Shown: positions 36,103 to 45,199 of the stretch, one piece after another
How the letters are laid out: each line of letters begins with the position of its first letter
How positions within the stretch are numbered: the stretch's first letter is position 1
Origin: Bog-756 sp963727955
GTDB lineage: Bacteria > Actinomycetota > Acidimicrobiia > Acidimicrobiales > RAAP-2
Length of the DNA: 64,000 nucleotides
Reading direction: 5' to 3'
NCBI GenBank assembly: GCA_963727955.1
Contig: CAVSII010000007.1
Location: forward strand, 62,001-126,000
Program-made: the position numbers and the translations under genes
Notes under the pieces: generated by a model
The model's database searches: none
Seen by the model: the letters and a program-made list of their open reading frames with translations, nothing else
What the model was told of the DNA's origin: nothing

Positions 36103-37142
36103 GCTCGAGGGGAGGAGTCGGCCGGTGTCTCGGCATCGGCATCGGCATCGGCATCGGCTTGGCGCACGACCGAGGCCAGCACAGCCAGGAATGCCGCATC
36201 GTCATTGAAGGACGGCGTGCGGGCGAAGGCCAGTCCGAGCGAGCGGGCCAGTCCGGCAGCCTCGATGTCGAGGTCGTAGAGGATCTCGAGATGGTCAGAG
36301 ACGAATCCGACCGGGCAGACCACGACGCCAGTTGCTCCCTCCTCGGCCACCCGGCGTATCGAGGCAAGGAGGTCGGGTCCGATCCAGGGTTCCTCGGTCC
36401 GTCCCGCGCTCTGCCAGGCCAATCCCCAGGTGAGGTCGACCTCATCGTCCAAACGGAGGAGAGCGGCCACGTCGGCCGCCGACTCGGCTACCTGCTCGGG
36501 ATAGGGATCGCCCTCACCCACCACCCGTAGCGGGAGGCTGTGGGCGGTGAAGAACACCGAGGTCGACTGCCGTGCGCCGGTGTGGATCGATGGCGTGTCG
36601 ATCGATGCCGTGTCGATCGATGCCGTGCTGATTGATGCCAGGGTGGCCGCCGTCCGCTCGACCAGTAGCTGGCTGAATCCGGGAGCCCGGTGCCACGAGG
36701 GGACCGTTGTGAGGGCCAGGGGCCGTGGACCCGACGCCGCCGCCTCTGCCGCTCGGCGGAGGTACTCACCCGATCCGAGGGACGATTGATGGGGGGTGAG
36801 CACGATCGCGATCACACGTTCGACCCCGGCCGCCACCAGAGTGGCCATACCCTCTTCGATGGGTGGGGTGGCGTACTTGGTGCCGTAGGCCACCAGGTAG
36901 CGGCCCGGGTCGGCTGCCTCCAGTGCGGTGGCGATGCCGTCGACCTGGGCCCGGGTCCGCTCGGTCAGTGGCGAGGTCCCTCCGATGGCCTGGTAGCGAC
37001 CGACGAGCTCGTCGAGCAGCTCGGGAGGGGGCGGACGGCCCCGCCGGATGGCTGTGTAGAAGGGGGCGATGCCTGCCTGCGTGGCCGGCGTCCCGTGGGC
37101 CATGACCAGCACACCGACCGGGGGCGAGACGGGGGGGCTCAT
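36099..37142 (-). CDS. hemH: Ferrochelatase (coproporphyrin type likely)
   Basis: Inserts Fe2+ into a porphyrin. The 347-residue protein shows GVLVMAHGTP, GGTSPL, ALTTVPSWHRAPG, VFFTAHSLPLRV and CPVGFVSDHLEILYDLDIEA with the conserved active-site Glu. Actinobacteria usually run the coproporphyrin-dependent route, where this enzyme (CpfC) uses coproporphyrin III; that is family knowledge. Two low-complexity segments stand out: SIDTASIDTPSIHT near residue 180 (15-base DNA repeat at about 36590-36640) and ADADADADAE at the C-terminus (6-base repeat at about 36130-36160). It overlaps hemE and hemG-lnt by four bases each. Confidence 0.92.
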   Translation of the reverse strand: MSPPVSPPVGVLVMAHGTPATQAGIAPFYTAIRRGRPPPPELLDELVGRYQAIGGTSPLTERTRAQVDGIATALEAADPGRYLVAYGTKYATPPIEEGMATLVAAGVERVIAIVLTPHQSSLGSGEYLRRAAEAAASGPRPLALTTVPSWHRAPGFSQLLVERTAATLASISTASIDTASIDTPSIHTGARQSTSVFFTAHSLPLRVVGEGDPYPEQVAESAADVAALLRLDDEVDLTWGLAWQSAGRTEEPWIGPDLLASIRRVAEEGATGVVVCPVGFVSDHLEILYDLDIEAAGLARSLGLAFARTPSFNDDAAFLAVLASVVRQADADADADAETPADSSPRA

Positions 37143-38227
37143 GCGGGCGGCCCCACCCCGGCCCGCCCTTCGGCGTGGACGAGCTCGATGACTCTCTCCA
37201 GGATTTCCGGGTCGGTCTCGGGAAGGACGCCGTGACCCAGGTTGAAGATGTGACCGGGGGCATCGCCTGCTCGGGCCAGGACCTCACGGGTCTCGGCGGC
37301 GGCCACCTCCCATGTGGTCAGGCACATGGCGGGGTCGAGGTTGCCCTGGACGGCCAGACCGGGTCCGACCCGGCGACGGGCCTCGTCCAAGGGGACCCGC
37401 CAGTCCACACCGATGACGGTGCTGCCGGCTGTGGCCATGGAAGCCAGCAGCTCGCCGGTGCCGACGCCGAAGAGGATGGTCGGCACCCCGGGATGGGACT
37501 CGGCCAGCTCCGCGAACAGCCGGGCGGTTACGGGGAGCACCAGGTCGGCATAGTGCCGTGGGGTGAGTATTCCGGCCCAACTGTCGAAGACCTGGACGGC
37601 GGAGGCACCGGCGTCCAGCTGGGAGCGCAAGGAGGCCACGGCGAGATCGCACAGCTTTTCGAGGAGTTCGTACCAGATGGCCGGCTCGCTCTGCATGAGG
37701 CCCTTGACCTTGACGAAATTGCGGGACGGCCCCCCTTCGATGAGATAGCTGGCCACCGTGAACGGCGCTCCGGAAAAGCCGATGAGGGGGACCTCCAGTT
37801 GGGTGGCGAGGAGGGCCACCGCTTCAGCCACGTAGGGAACGTCAAGGGGAGGTTCGAGGGCACGGATCCGCTGGAGGTCGTCCTTGCCCCGGAAAGGCTC
37901 GGCCACCACCGGTCCGATGCCCGGGGCCACGTCGACGCCGAACCCGATAGCCGCCACCGGAACCACGATGTCGGAGAAGAGGATGGCAGCGTCGGTCCCG
38001 TAGCGGGCCACCGGTTGCCGGGTGAGCTCGGCCACCAATTCGGGTTGGGCGATGGCGTCCAGAATGCTGCCCGGTCCCCGGGCGGCCCGGTACTCGGGAA
38101 GCGACCGTCCGGCCTGGCGCATGAACCAGACCGGCACACGGTCCACGCCCAGCCCCCGGCAGGCTCGCATGAAAGGGGCGCCCTCGAACCGGTCTGATGC
38201 GGGGACTCCGCTGCTCTTGGTTGGCAT
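37139..38227 (-). CDS. hemE: Uroporphyrinogen decarboxylase
   Basis: Converts uroporphyrinogen III to coproporphyrinogen III, a cytosolic step of haem synthesis. The 362-residue protein has the two family signatures: PVWFMRQAGRSLPEYR near residues 32-47 and GFSGAPFTVASYLIEGG near 147-163. QVFDSWAG and the C-terminal FNLGHGVLPETDP are also conserved. ATG at 38227. First gene of the hemE-hemH-hemG/lnt unit, with ATGA-type overlaps between genes. Confidence 0.96.
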   Translation of the reverse strand: MPTKSSGVPASDRFEGAPFMRACRGLGVDRVPVWFMRQAGRSLPEYRAARGPGSILDAIAQPELVAELTRQPVARYGTDAAILFSDIVVPVAAIGFGVDVAPGIGPVVAEPFRGKDDLQRIRALEPPLDVPYVAEAVALLATQLEVPLIGFSGAPFTVASYLIEGGPSRNFVKVKGLMQSEPAIWYELLEKLCDLAVASLRSQLDAGASAVQVFDSWAGILTPRHYADLVLPVTARLFAELAESHPGVPTILFGVGTGELLASMATAGSTVIGVDWRVPLDEARRRVGPGLAVQGNLDPAMCLTTWEVAAAETREVLARAGDAPGHIFNLGHGVLPETDPEILERVIELVHAEGRAGVGPPA

Positions 38228-38422
38228 TCCTATGGTTCTTGTGGTGCCGGCAACGTGGCCACCGCCGGGTTTCTTGCGCCGGCGCCACCGCCTCTGCCAC
38301 CCATGTTGGGGGCAGAACCTGCGCAGGAGATCATCTCCCGAGTCTAGAAGAGGGGGTTATCGCTTCCATGCCGTGGCCGGTCGACCCTGGCGCGCCCGAC
38401 ACGACGACCCCAGCCAGACGAA

Positions 38423-38452
38423 TACAATCGAGGGTTCCCCATTGCCGGGGAA
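38423..38452 (+). promoter_or_regulatory. Candidate promoter and operator of the helicase gene
   Basis: TACAAT at 38423-38428 is a good -10 match. Seven bases downstream, TTCCCC (38435-38440) and GGGGAA (38447-38452) form a perfect inverted repeat with a six-base spacer, lying over the expected transcription start, so a repressor site or a small RNA hairpin is possible. The GGAGG ribosome binding site follows at 38462-38466. Confidence 0.4.
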
Positions 38453-38471
38453 AGGTAGATCGGAGGTGGGG

Positions 38472-40754
38472 GTGGAGTCGGAGTTGCAGGGCGAGCAGGA
38501 GTTCGTAGACATGGCCTACGCACGCCTGGACGCCATGCGGAGTGACGCCAATTCGATGCTCGAAGGCGTGCTGGACCTGGGCCGGGGCGGGACTTTCCAG
38601 TCCCGGACGGAGCGGGATGTCATCGTCAGAACGTCGATGGCCCGACTCGAGCAGTTGGACATCGGTGACCAGGCCCTGACCTTCGGTCGGATCGACCGTC
38701 TGCACGAAGGCCACAACGGCGATGCGCCTGACCGGACCGACACCGAGACGTTCCACATCGGACGACTGGCCATCCACAGTGCAGGCCACGACCCTCTGGT
38801 GGTGGACTGGCGTGCCCCGATTGCCGAACCGTTCTACCGGGCCACCGGCCGCGACCCGCAGGGCCTGGTCCTTCGCCGTCACCTGGCCCTCGACGGCCGC
38901 CGGGTGGTGGGGCTGGAGGACGAGCGCTTCGGAATGCCGGGTACCACGTCCGACGGCCACCGGGATCACCTCCCTGACGGTGATGGTGACGGCGACGCCA
39001 GCGGTGAGCTCATCGTGAGCGATCTGCCCATTGGGGGACCGGCGGCCCTGCTCGCTGCTCTCGACCGGGCCCGCTCGGGTCGGATGACCGACATCGTTGC
39101 CACCATCCAGCGCGAGCAAGACGAGATCATCCGCGCCCCGCTGGCCGGCGTGCTGGTGGTTCAGGGTGGTCCGGGCACCGGTAAGACGGCAGTGGCGCTC
39201 CACCGGGCCGCCTACCTCCTCTATACCCACCGGTTCCCCCTCGAACGGCAAGGCGTTCTGGTGGTCGGACCGAACCCCCTGTTCCTCCGCTACATCGAAC
39301 AGGTCCTGCCGTCGTTGGGCGAGACAGGAGTGACCCTTTCGACCGTGTCGGGACTGGTGCCCGAGATACGCGTCCGGGAGAAGGGACCGTCCGACGTGGC
39401 TCGCCTCAAGGGTGACACACGGATGGCCAAGGTGATTGCCCGCGCTGTGCGCACACGACAGCGGCCGCTGGCCGACGACGTCGCCATTCCCTACGGCGCC
39501 CTGGTCCTGCGACTTAACGTGGCCGACAGTCGACAGATCATCGATGCCATCCGACGACGGCCCGGCACCCACAACGCCCGTCGCCGCCTGGTGGAGCAGG
39601 CGGTGGCCAAGCTGTTGGCCGACCGCGCTCGACATACCCAGCAGACACTGGGCGTGGGCATCCCCGAATCGGTCACCGCTTTTCCCGGATACGAAGACCC
39701 TTCGCTCCTGTCGGAGGACGAGTTCGACTTCGAAGATTTCTCCCGCAAGGTGCGTCGGGTGCCCGAACTGGCGGAAGCGATCGATCGGATGTGGCCGCGC
39801 CTCTCCCCTCACGAGCTGCTGCACGACCTCTTTGGCGCCCGGCCGCTGATCAACGCAGCCGGGCGGGGCGTGCTGGCACCCGAGGAACTGGACCTGCTCT
39901 ATCGGCCCCGGTCAGCCTCCTTCGAAGAGGTGCGGTGGACTTCGGCCGACGCTGCCCTGGTCGACGAGGCGCGCAACCTCCTCGGACCACGGAGCGGGAG
40001 TAGCGACGACGCCACCCGCCAGTACGGCCATATCGTCATCGACGAGGTCCAGGACCTTTCACCCATGCAGCTGAGGATGCTCACCCGGCGTTCCCTGTCC
40101 GGCTCTATGACAGTGGTGGGGGACATCGCCCAGGCAACGGCTCCGTGGGCCCCGCGTTCGTGGACGGAGATCATCGACCACCTGCCCCGCCGCCGACCGG
40201 CCCGCACGGTGGAGCTGACGGTGAGCTATCGAACACCGGCCGAGGTCCTGGCCGTGGCCAGCCAGGTGCTGGCCGTGGCCGCCCCGGAGCTCACACCACC
40301 CCGGCCGGTACGTCGAACAGGGGTCGAGCCCCGGATGATCGCGGTGCGGGACCCGTCCGGTTCGCGCCAAGGAGCCACGCAGGCCGATCTGTTCCGCATC
40401 GTGGCCCAGGTGGCGGGCGAGGAGGTGGCCGCCGTGGCCCCCGGGCGGGTGGCCATCCTCGCTCCCGAGCCCATCCTCGACTCGTTGGCCGAAGCCCTCG
40501 AGGCCGACGGGCGGACGGTGGTGGACGCCCGCGACATGGGTAAGGGCGGTCTACTCGAGCCTCTGGTGTTGCTGGCCGCCGATGCCGCCAACGGCCTCGA
40601 GTTCGACTCGGTCGTTGTGGTCGAGCCAGGCGTCATCGCTGGTGAGACGGCGCGAGGCCTGCGGACATTGTACGTGGCCCTGACCCGGCCGACGCAACGA
40701 TTGAGCGTGGTCCACCTCGCTCCTGCGCCGGCTCCCTTGGACGCCGGCCACTGA
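38472..40754 (+). CDS. UvrD-like helicase of the HelD/HelR type
   Basis: A 760-residue superfamily 1 ATPase. The Walker A motif is GGPGTGKT (residues 232-239), motif II is IDEVQDLS, motif III is SMTVVGDIAQAT and motif VI lies in TLYVALTRPTQRLSVVH. The N-terminal 150 residues contain a coiled-coil-like stretch and VVDWRAPIAEPFY, typical of RNA-polymerase-recycling HelD/HelR proteins, which release stalled polymerase and in some actinobacteria protect against rifamycins. GTG at 38472 was chosen because GGAGG lies five bases upstream; GTG 38466 is the alternative. It is divergent from hemE. Confidence 0.85.
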   Translation: MESELQGEQEFVDMAYARLDAMRSDANSMLEGVLDLGRGGTFQSRTERDVIVRTSMARLEQLDIGDQALTFGRIDRLHEGHNGDAPDRTDTETFHIGRLAIHSAGHDPLVVDWRAPIAEPFYRATGRDPQGLVLRRHLALDGRRVVGLEDERFGMPGTTSDGHRDHLPDGDGDGDASGELIVSDLPIGGPAALLAALDRARSGRMTDIVATIQREQDEIIRAPLAGVLVVQGGPGTGKTAVALHRAAYLLYTHRFPLERQGVLVVGPNPLFLRYIEQVLPSLGETGVTLSTVSGLVPEIRVREKGPSDVARLKGDTRMAKVIARAVRTRQRPLADDVAIPYGALVLRLNVADSRQIIDAIRRRPGTHNARRRLVEQAVAKLLADRARHTQQTLGVGIPESVTAFPGYEDPSLLSEDEFDFEDFSRKVRRVPELAEAIDRMWPRLSPHELLHDLFGARPLINAAGRGVLAPEELDLLYRPRSASFEEVRWTSADAALVDEARNLLGPRSGSSDDATRQYGHIVIDEVQDLSPMQLRMLTRRSLSGSMTVVGDIAQATAPWAPRSWTEIIDHLPRRRPARTVELTVSYRTPAEVLAVASQVLAVAAPELTPPRPVRRTGVEPRMIAVRDPSGSRQGATQADLFRIVAQVAGEEVAAVAPGRVAILAPEPILDSLAEALEADGRTVVDARDMGKGGLLEPLVLLAADAANGLEFDSVVVVEPGVIAGETARGLRTLYVALTRPTQRLSVVHLAPAPAPLDAGH

Positions 40755-41144
40755 GGGGGGCGACGGGAGCTGGCCCCTGGGCCGGCCACGACGGGCTGTC
40801 GCCGGGCTCGGGAGGGCGCCGCTCGGATATCCGGGCGAGGGGCCCCCGCGGGCTGTGGACCCTCCCGACGGCCGAAGAGGGCTTCACAAGGGGGGGATGA
40901 GAGCCTCCGGAGCCCGCTGACGAGGTCAGGCGGGGGGGGTGACAACGGGACCTGTCCGGGGTGAACCGTACCGGCGGCGCCTGGTCCTGGCCCCCAATCC
41001 CGGGCCGCCCGGCGTGTCTTTTTCGGGTATTCCCGCAGGGTCGGCCACGTCTACCCCAGGGTGGGGCTGGCTCCCCGGAACAGCCCTGAGGGGCGGCTCA
41101 GGATGAGTTGGCCCCTCGCGCATCCCATCGACTAAAAATACGGC
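40755..41144. other. Intergenic region between helicase and ctaE
   Basis: 390 bases without a convincing gene. GGCCC at 40774-40778 and GGGCC at 40780-40784 make a small hairpin that could end helicase transcription. The right end holds the candidate ctaE promoter. The rest is very G-rich and shows nothing recognisable; a long minus-strand frame across it is a shadow of ctaE. Confidence 0.5.
41108..41144 (+). promoter_or_regulatory. Candidate promoter of ctaE-qcrCAB, leaderless
   Basis: TTGGCC at 41108-41113 and TAAAAA at 41133-41138 are spaced 19 bases apart, and the GTG of ctaE begins six bases after the -10 box. No Shine-Dalgarno sequence is present. This predicts a transcript beginning at the start codon. 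Confidence 0.45.
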
Positions 41145-41756
41145 GTGACTCAGGCCCTCGTCACCGAACCGGTGGTCTCTACCGGCCAGCGCCACCGGCC
41201 CGACAAACCGTCGATGCTGGCGGTGGGCGTGATCATCTGGCTCGGCTCCGAGGTGATGTTTTTCAGCTCGCTGTTCGCCGCTTTCTTCACCATCCGGTCG
41301 CACGCCTCGGTCTGGCCCCCGCCCGGGACGCACCTCGATACCATCAGAGCCGGCATCTTCACGGCGGTCCTGGTGTCGTCCAGCTTCACCATGCAAAAGG
41401 CGGTCTGGGACCAGGAGAAGGGCAACCGGCGGAGCGCCAAGATCATGGTCATGGCCACTTTCGTCCTCGGGGCGTTGTTCGTGGCCAACCAGTTCTACGA
41501 GTGGATCACCCTGTCGCACAATCCGGCCACCGACCCCACCCATACCGCTTTCGGGTCGTTGTTCTACATCATGTCCGGGCTCCACGGTCTCCATGTGACC
41601 CTCGGACTGGTGGCCATGATCTTCCTGCTCGGTCGGCTCAAGGGTCCCAAAGGGGACCCGGGGGAAACGGCCGTTTTCCAGGGCGTGAGCTACTACTGGC
41701 ACTTCGTTGACATCGTCTGGGTCGGCCTCTACTCCTGCCTCTTCCTCCTCAAATAA
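41145..41756 (+). CDS. ctaE: Cytochrome c oxidase subunit III
   Basis: Membrane subunit III of the aa3 oxidase, 203 residues with five helices, the short form usual in actinobacteria. Landmarks are LGSEVMFFSSLFAAFFTIR, NQFYEWITLS, YIMSGLHGLHVTLGL and SYYWHFVDIVWVGLYS, including the conserved Glu and His. It heads ctaE-qcrC-qcrA-qcrB, coupling oxidase subunit III to the quinol-cytochrome c reductase. TAATG overlap with qcrC. Confidence 0.95.
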   Translation: MTQALVTEPVVSTGQRHRPDKPSMLAVGVIIWLGSEVMFFSSLFAAFFTIRSHASVWPPPGTHLDTIRAGIFTAVLVSSSFTMQKAVWDQEKGNRRSAKIMVMATFVLGALFVANQFYEWITLSHNPATDPTHTAFGSLFYIMSGLHGLHVTLGLVAMIFLLGRLKGPKGDPGETAVFQGVSYYWHFVDIVWVGLYSCLFLLK

Positions 41757-42670
41757 TGCACAACGGGATGCGCGGACTTCTCAAGGCGCGGTGGGCGGCG
41801 CCCGCCGCACTGGTGGGCTGCGTGGGCATCGTCGGCCTGCTGGCCTTCACGTCGGGACCGAGTCCGGCCGGGGCTTCGCCCACGACCACCCTGGCCCCGC
41901 TGACCTCGAGCGTGCCCACCCCCGGTGTCTCCTCGAAGCAGAAACCGGAAAGCGCTTCCGCTGCCCTCCAGAACGCTTCGCCGGCCAACCAGGGCGGGAT
42001 CGTCTACGTCAAACTGCCCAAGTCCTTCGTCGCCCCCGGAGCGGCCCTGTTCGCGGCCAACTGTTCGAGCTGTCACGGACCCGAGGCTCTGGGAACGCAG
42101 CGGGCGCCCAATCTCCAAGGTCTGGGGGCAGGCACGGTTGACTTCTGGGTGTCCACCGGCCGCATGCCACTGGCCAACTCGAGCGTTCAGGCCACCCGCA
42201 AACCGCCACGGTTCAATCGCCTGCAAACTCTGGAGATCGCCTCGTGGGTCCAGTCCCTGACCCCGGGGGTGGGCGTCCAGATCCCCCTGGTGAACACCCA
42301 AAGTGCCGACCTCGAATCGGGCCAGACCCTGTTCACCCTCAACTGCGCCGCTTGCCACACCATCACCGGCGCCGGTGATGCGCTCATGGAGGGGGCTTAC
42401 GCGCCGAGCCTCCACCTGGCCACCACCACTCAGATCGTGGAGGCCATCCGCTCGGGCCCGGGCAACATGCCCCACTTCGGCCCGGGAAACATCACCAACA
42501 CAGAGGCGCGCGACATTGCCGCCTACGTCCACACCGTCATTCAGCACCCCTCCGACCCCGGCGGCGTCGGCCTGGGCGGAATCGGTCCGGTGGGCGAAGG
42601 ATTTGTGGGCCTGCTGCTCGGTGTCGGAGCACTCATGCTCGTTGCCTTCTGGATCGGAGACCGCACGTGA
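41756..42670 (+). CDS. qcrC: Di-haem cytochrome c subunit of the bc complex
   Basis: Electron carrier of the actinobacterial bcc complex that passes electrons directly to the aa3 oxidase. The 304-residue protein has an N-terminal signal anchor (about residues 12-40), two c-type haem sites CSSCH (C103, C106, H107) and CAACH (C197, C200, H201), and a C-terminal membrane helix (VGEGFVGLLLGVGALMLVAF). Two haems are typical for QcrC that replaces a soluble cytochrome c. ATG at 41756 overlaps the ctaE stop; the end overlaps qcrA. Confidence 0.96.
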   Translation: MHNGMRGLLKARWAAPAALVGCVGIVGLLAFTSGPSPAGASPTTTLAPLTSSVPTPGVSSKQKPESASAALQNASPANQGGIVYVKLPKSFVAPGAALFAANCSSCHGPEALGTQRAPNLQGLGAGTVDFWVSTGRMPLANSSVQATRKPPRFNRLQTLEIASWVQSLTPGVGVQIPLVNTQSADLESGQTLFTLNCAACHTITGAGDALMEGAYAPSLHLATTTQIVEAIRSGPGNMPHFGPGNITNTEARDIAAYVHTVIQHPSDPGGVGLGGIGPVGEGFVGLLLGVGALMLVAFWIGDRT

Positions 42671-43620
42671 GTGACGAGTCCGCCCATCTCGACGGGGCAC
42701 TACCCCCGGCCGCCCTCGACGACCCGCACCTGGAGCCGTACGCCAAGCACCCCGAGGGGGCCCAGACGGTGGCCGCAGTGGCCATGGTCATCGGCTTCAT
42801 CGCTTTCGTGGCCTTCGGAATCGTGTACTGGATCGGTGCCAACACCCAGTGGGAGGCCGCCACCATCGGCGTGGGCCTCCTGGCGCTGGGCTTCGGGGTG
42901 ACCGCCTGGGGCAAGTACCTCATGCCCCAGGGCCCTTTCGTCGAGGAGCGTCACGCATTCCATTCGACCGAAGCCGAACGCCAGGCCATGACGGCGGCCA
43001 TCACCGAGCGCGGCGGCATCGTGGTGAAGAGGCGCAAGATGTTGGGCGGTCTGTTCGCACTCGGATCGACGGCCATGGGGATCGTGCTCCTGTTCCCTCT
43101 CCGGTCGTTGGGGCCCAAACCGGCCAAGGACGAGGCAGCCACAGGTGAAACGACGGACTCGCTGTTCTCCACCAACTGGAGGAATGGGTCCCAACTGGTC
43201 ACCATCGACGGCCGGGAGGTCACGTCGAATGACCTCGAGGTGGGTGGCGTCCTCACCGTATTCCCCAAGGGATTCGCTGGTTCGTCACCGGACCAGGTCA
43301 TCCTCATACGACTGGCCAACTCCCTCCAAACCCTGACTTCTCCAGGGCGGACCGACTGGGGCGTCGACGGGTATGTGGCGTACTCCAAGATGTGCACCCA
43401 CCTGGGCTGCCCGGTCGGCCTCTACCAGGAACAGACCCAGCAGCTGGTGTGTCCCTGCCACCAATCGATCTTCAACGTGTTGGCCGGTGCCGTACCCGAG
43501 TTCGGCCCCGCCCCCCGCCCTCTACCCCAACTTCCCATCACGGTGGATGCGGGGGGATACCTGCGGGCGAAGGGCAGCTTCGACCAGCCCGTCGGACCCG
43601 GTTTCTGGGAGCGCCCATGA
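42667..43620 (+). CDS. qcrA: Rieske iron-sulfur subunit of the bc complex
   Basis: Carries the 2Fe-2S cluster that takes the first electron from menaquinol. The 317-residue protein has three N-terminal helices, as in actinobacterial QcrA, and the cluster motifs CTHLGC (C243, H245) and CPCHQS (C262, H265). The C-terminal FGPAPRPLPQLPI is the usual Pro loop. GTG at 42667 overlaps qcrC and the stop overlaps the qcrB ATG. Confidence 0.96.
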   Translation: MSDESAHLDGALPPAALDDPHLEPYAKHPEGAQTVAAVAMVIGFIAFVAFGIVYWIGANTQWEAATIGVGLLALGFGVTAWGKYLMPQGPFVEERHAFHSTEAERQAMTAAITERGGIVVKRRKMLGGLFALGSTAMGIVLLFPLRSLGPKPAKDEAATGETTDSLFSTNWRNGSQLVTIDGREVTSNDLEVGGVLTVFPKGFAGSSPDQVILIRLANSLQTLTSPGRTDWGVDGYVAYSKMCTHLGCPVGLYQEQTQQLVCPCHQSIFNVLAGAVPEFGPAPRPLPQLPITVDAGGYLRAKGSFDQPVGPGFWERP

Positions 43621-45113
43621 TCGACGAGAGCATCGACAAGTCACTTCGGTGGGTCGACGACCGGCTGGGCATTGCCAAGGGCGGCCGGACCTTCCTCGAC
43701 AAGATCTTTCCCGACCACTGGTCGTTCATGTTGGGTGAGATCGCCCTCTACTCGTTCGTAGTACTCCTGATCACCGGCGTGTTCCTCTCGCTGTACTACG
43801 TGCCGTCGGCTCACGAGATCGTCTACCACGGTTCGTATGTTCCCCTTCGTGGCCAGAAGGTGTCCGAGGCCTATGCCTCGACCGTCGGGCTGTCCTTCGA
43901 CGTGCGGTCGGGGCTGCTCATGCGCCAGGCCCACCACTGGGCGGCCGACATCTTCCTCGGCTCGATCGCCGTGCACATGGCCCGGGTGTTCTTTACCGGT
44001 GCCTTCCGCAAGCCCCGCGAGTTCAACTGGATCGTCGGGGTGACCATGCTCATCCTGGGCATCGTCAACGGGTTTCTCGGTTACTCGCTCCCCGATGACC
44101 TGGTGTCGGGAACCGGTATCCGCATCGCCTACTCGATCATCGAGTCGATTCCCCTGGTGGGCAGCTATATCGCCTTCTTCGTCTTCGGTGGCAACTACCC
44201 GGGCAACGGGGTCATCATCCCCCGGTTCTTCATCATCCATGTGTTGATCGTGCCGCTGATACTCATCGGCTTGCTGGCCGCCCACCTGGGATTGCTGGTC
44301 AAACAGAAGCACACCCAGTTTCCGGGGAAGGGGAAGACTGAGCACAACGTGGTCGGGTCGCCGATGTTCCCCACGTTTATGGCCAAGACGACCGGCTTCC
44401 TGTTCATGGTCAGCGCCGTCATCTTCCTTTTGGGCGGCTTCGCCCAGATCAACCCGATCTGGCAGTTCGGGCAGTACGAGCCGTACCAGATCTCCTACGC
44501 CGTGCAGCCCGACTGGTACATGGGCTGGCTCGACGGGGCACTTCGTGTCATGCCCAGCTGGGAATGGGTGGGCTGGGGACACACCATCCCACTCGAGGTG
44601 TTCCTGCCCGCCGTCATCTTCCCCGGGCTCATCTTCAACATCCTCATCATCTGGCCGTTCATCGAGTCCCGAAAGACCAAGGATCTGGCGTACCACAACC
44701 TCCTCGACCGGCCCCGCGACCGGCCCATGAGAACCGGGGCCGGCGCAGCCATGCTTACGCTGCTGGGTATGACCTTCTTCGCCTCCTCCACCGACGTGAT
44801 GGCCAACTTCTTCGAGTTGCCCCTGAAGGGGGTGCTCTGGTTCTTCCGCATCGCCATTGTGGTGTCGCCGATCATCGCCTATTTCGTGACCTACAAGATC
44901 TGTCAGGAGATGCGGGCCGCCGAGGGAATCGGTAAGCGCAAGCGGGCGCTGATCGTGGAACGTTCGACGACCGGCGAGTACACGACTATCGAGTCGGCGC
45001 CGCGGCCGGGTGACGGCGTCGAAGAGCTCGAAGCCATTCCGGTACCCACTTTCATCGACCTGGTCCCGCCCGAGCTGGCTACGGGTGAGGGCGTCCGTCG
45101 GGTGATGCGCTGA
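43617..45113 (+). CDS. qcrB: Cytochrome b subunit of the bc complex
   Basis: Membrane core of menaquinol oxidation with two b haems. The 498-residue protein shows HWSFMLGEIALYSF, the paired haem histidines in RQAHHWAADIFLGSIAVHMA and FFIIHVLIVPLILIGLLAAH, and a PDWYMG segment at the quinol site. About ten helices are visible and the C-terminal 70 residues are soluble, typical of actinobacterial QcrB. ATG at 43617 overlaps the qcrA stop. Last gene of the ctaE-qcrCAB unit. Confidence 0.96.
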   Translation: MIDESIDKSLRWVDDRLGIAKGGRTFLDKIFPDHWSFMLGEIALYSFVVLLITGVFLSLYYVPSAHEIVYHGSYVPLRGQKVSEAYASTVGLSFDVRSGLLMRQAHHWAADIFLGSIAVHMARVFFTGAFRKPREFNWIVGVTMLILGIVNGFLGYSLPDDLVSGTGIRIAYSIIESIPLVGSYIAFFVFGGNYPGNGVIIPRFFIIHVLIVPLILIGLLAAHLGLLVKQKHTQFPGKGKTEHNVVGSPMFPTFMAKTTGFLFMVSAVIFLLGGFAQINPIWQFGQYEPYQISYAVQPDWYMGWLDGALRVMPSWEWVGWGHTIPLEVFLPAVIFPGLIFNILIIWPFIESRKTKDLAYHNLLDRPRDRPMRTGAGAAMLTLLGMTFFASSTDVMANFFELPLKGVLWFFRIAIVVSPIIAYFVTYKICQEMRAAEGIGKRKRALIVERSTTGEYTTIESAPRPGDGVEELEAIPVPTFIDLVPPELATGEGVRRVMR

Positions 45114-45199
45114 TCCCTCGGTGGATCCGACCGGGGGCCGCCTGGCGGAGCCGGTCCCGCTGACCGCTTGCAGGACCGCAGGGGCCCTTTGTGCCCGCC

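Noticed and set aside
40926..41702. Long minus-strand frame over the ctaE region
   Set aside because: It is His/Gly/Arg-rich and antisense to ctaE, which is certain.
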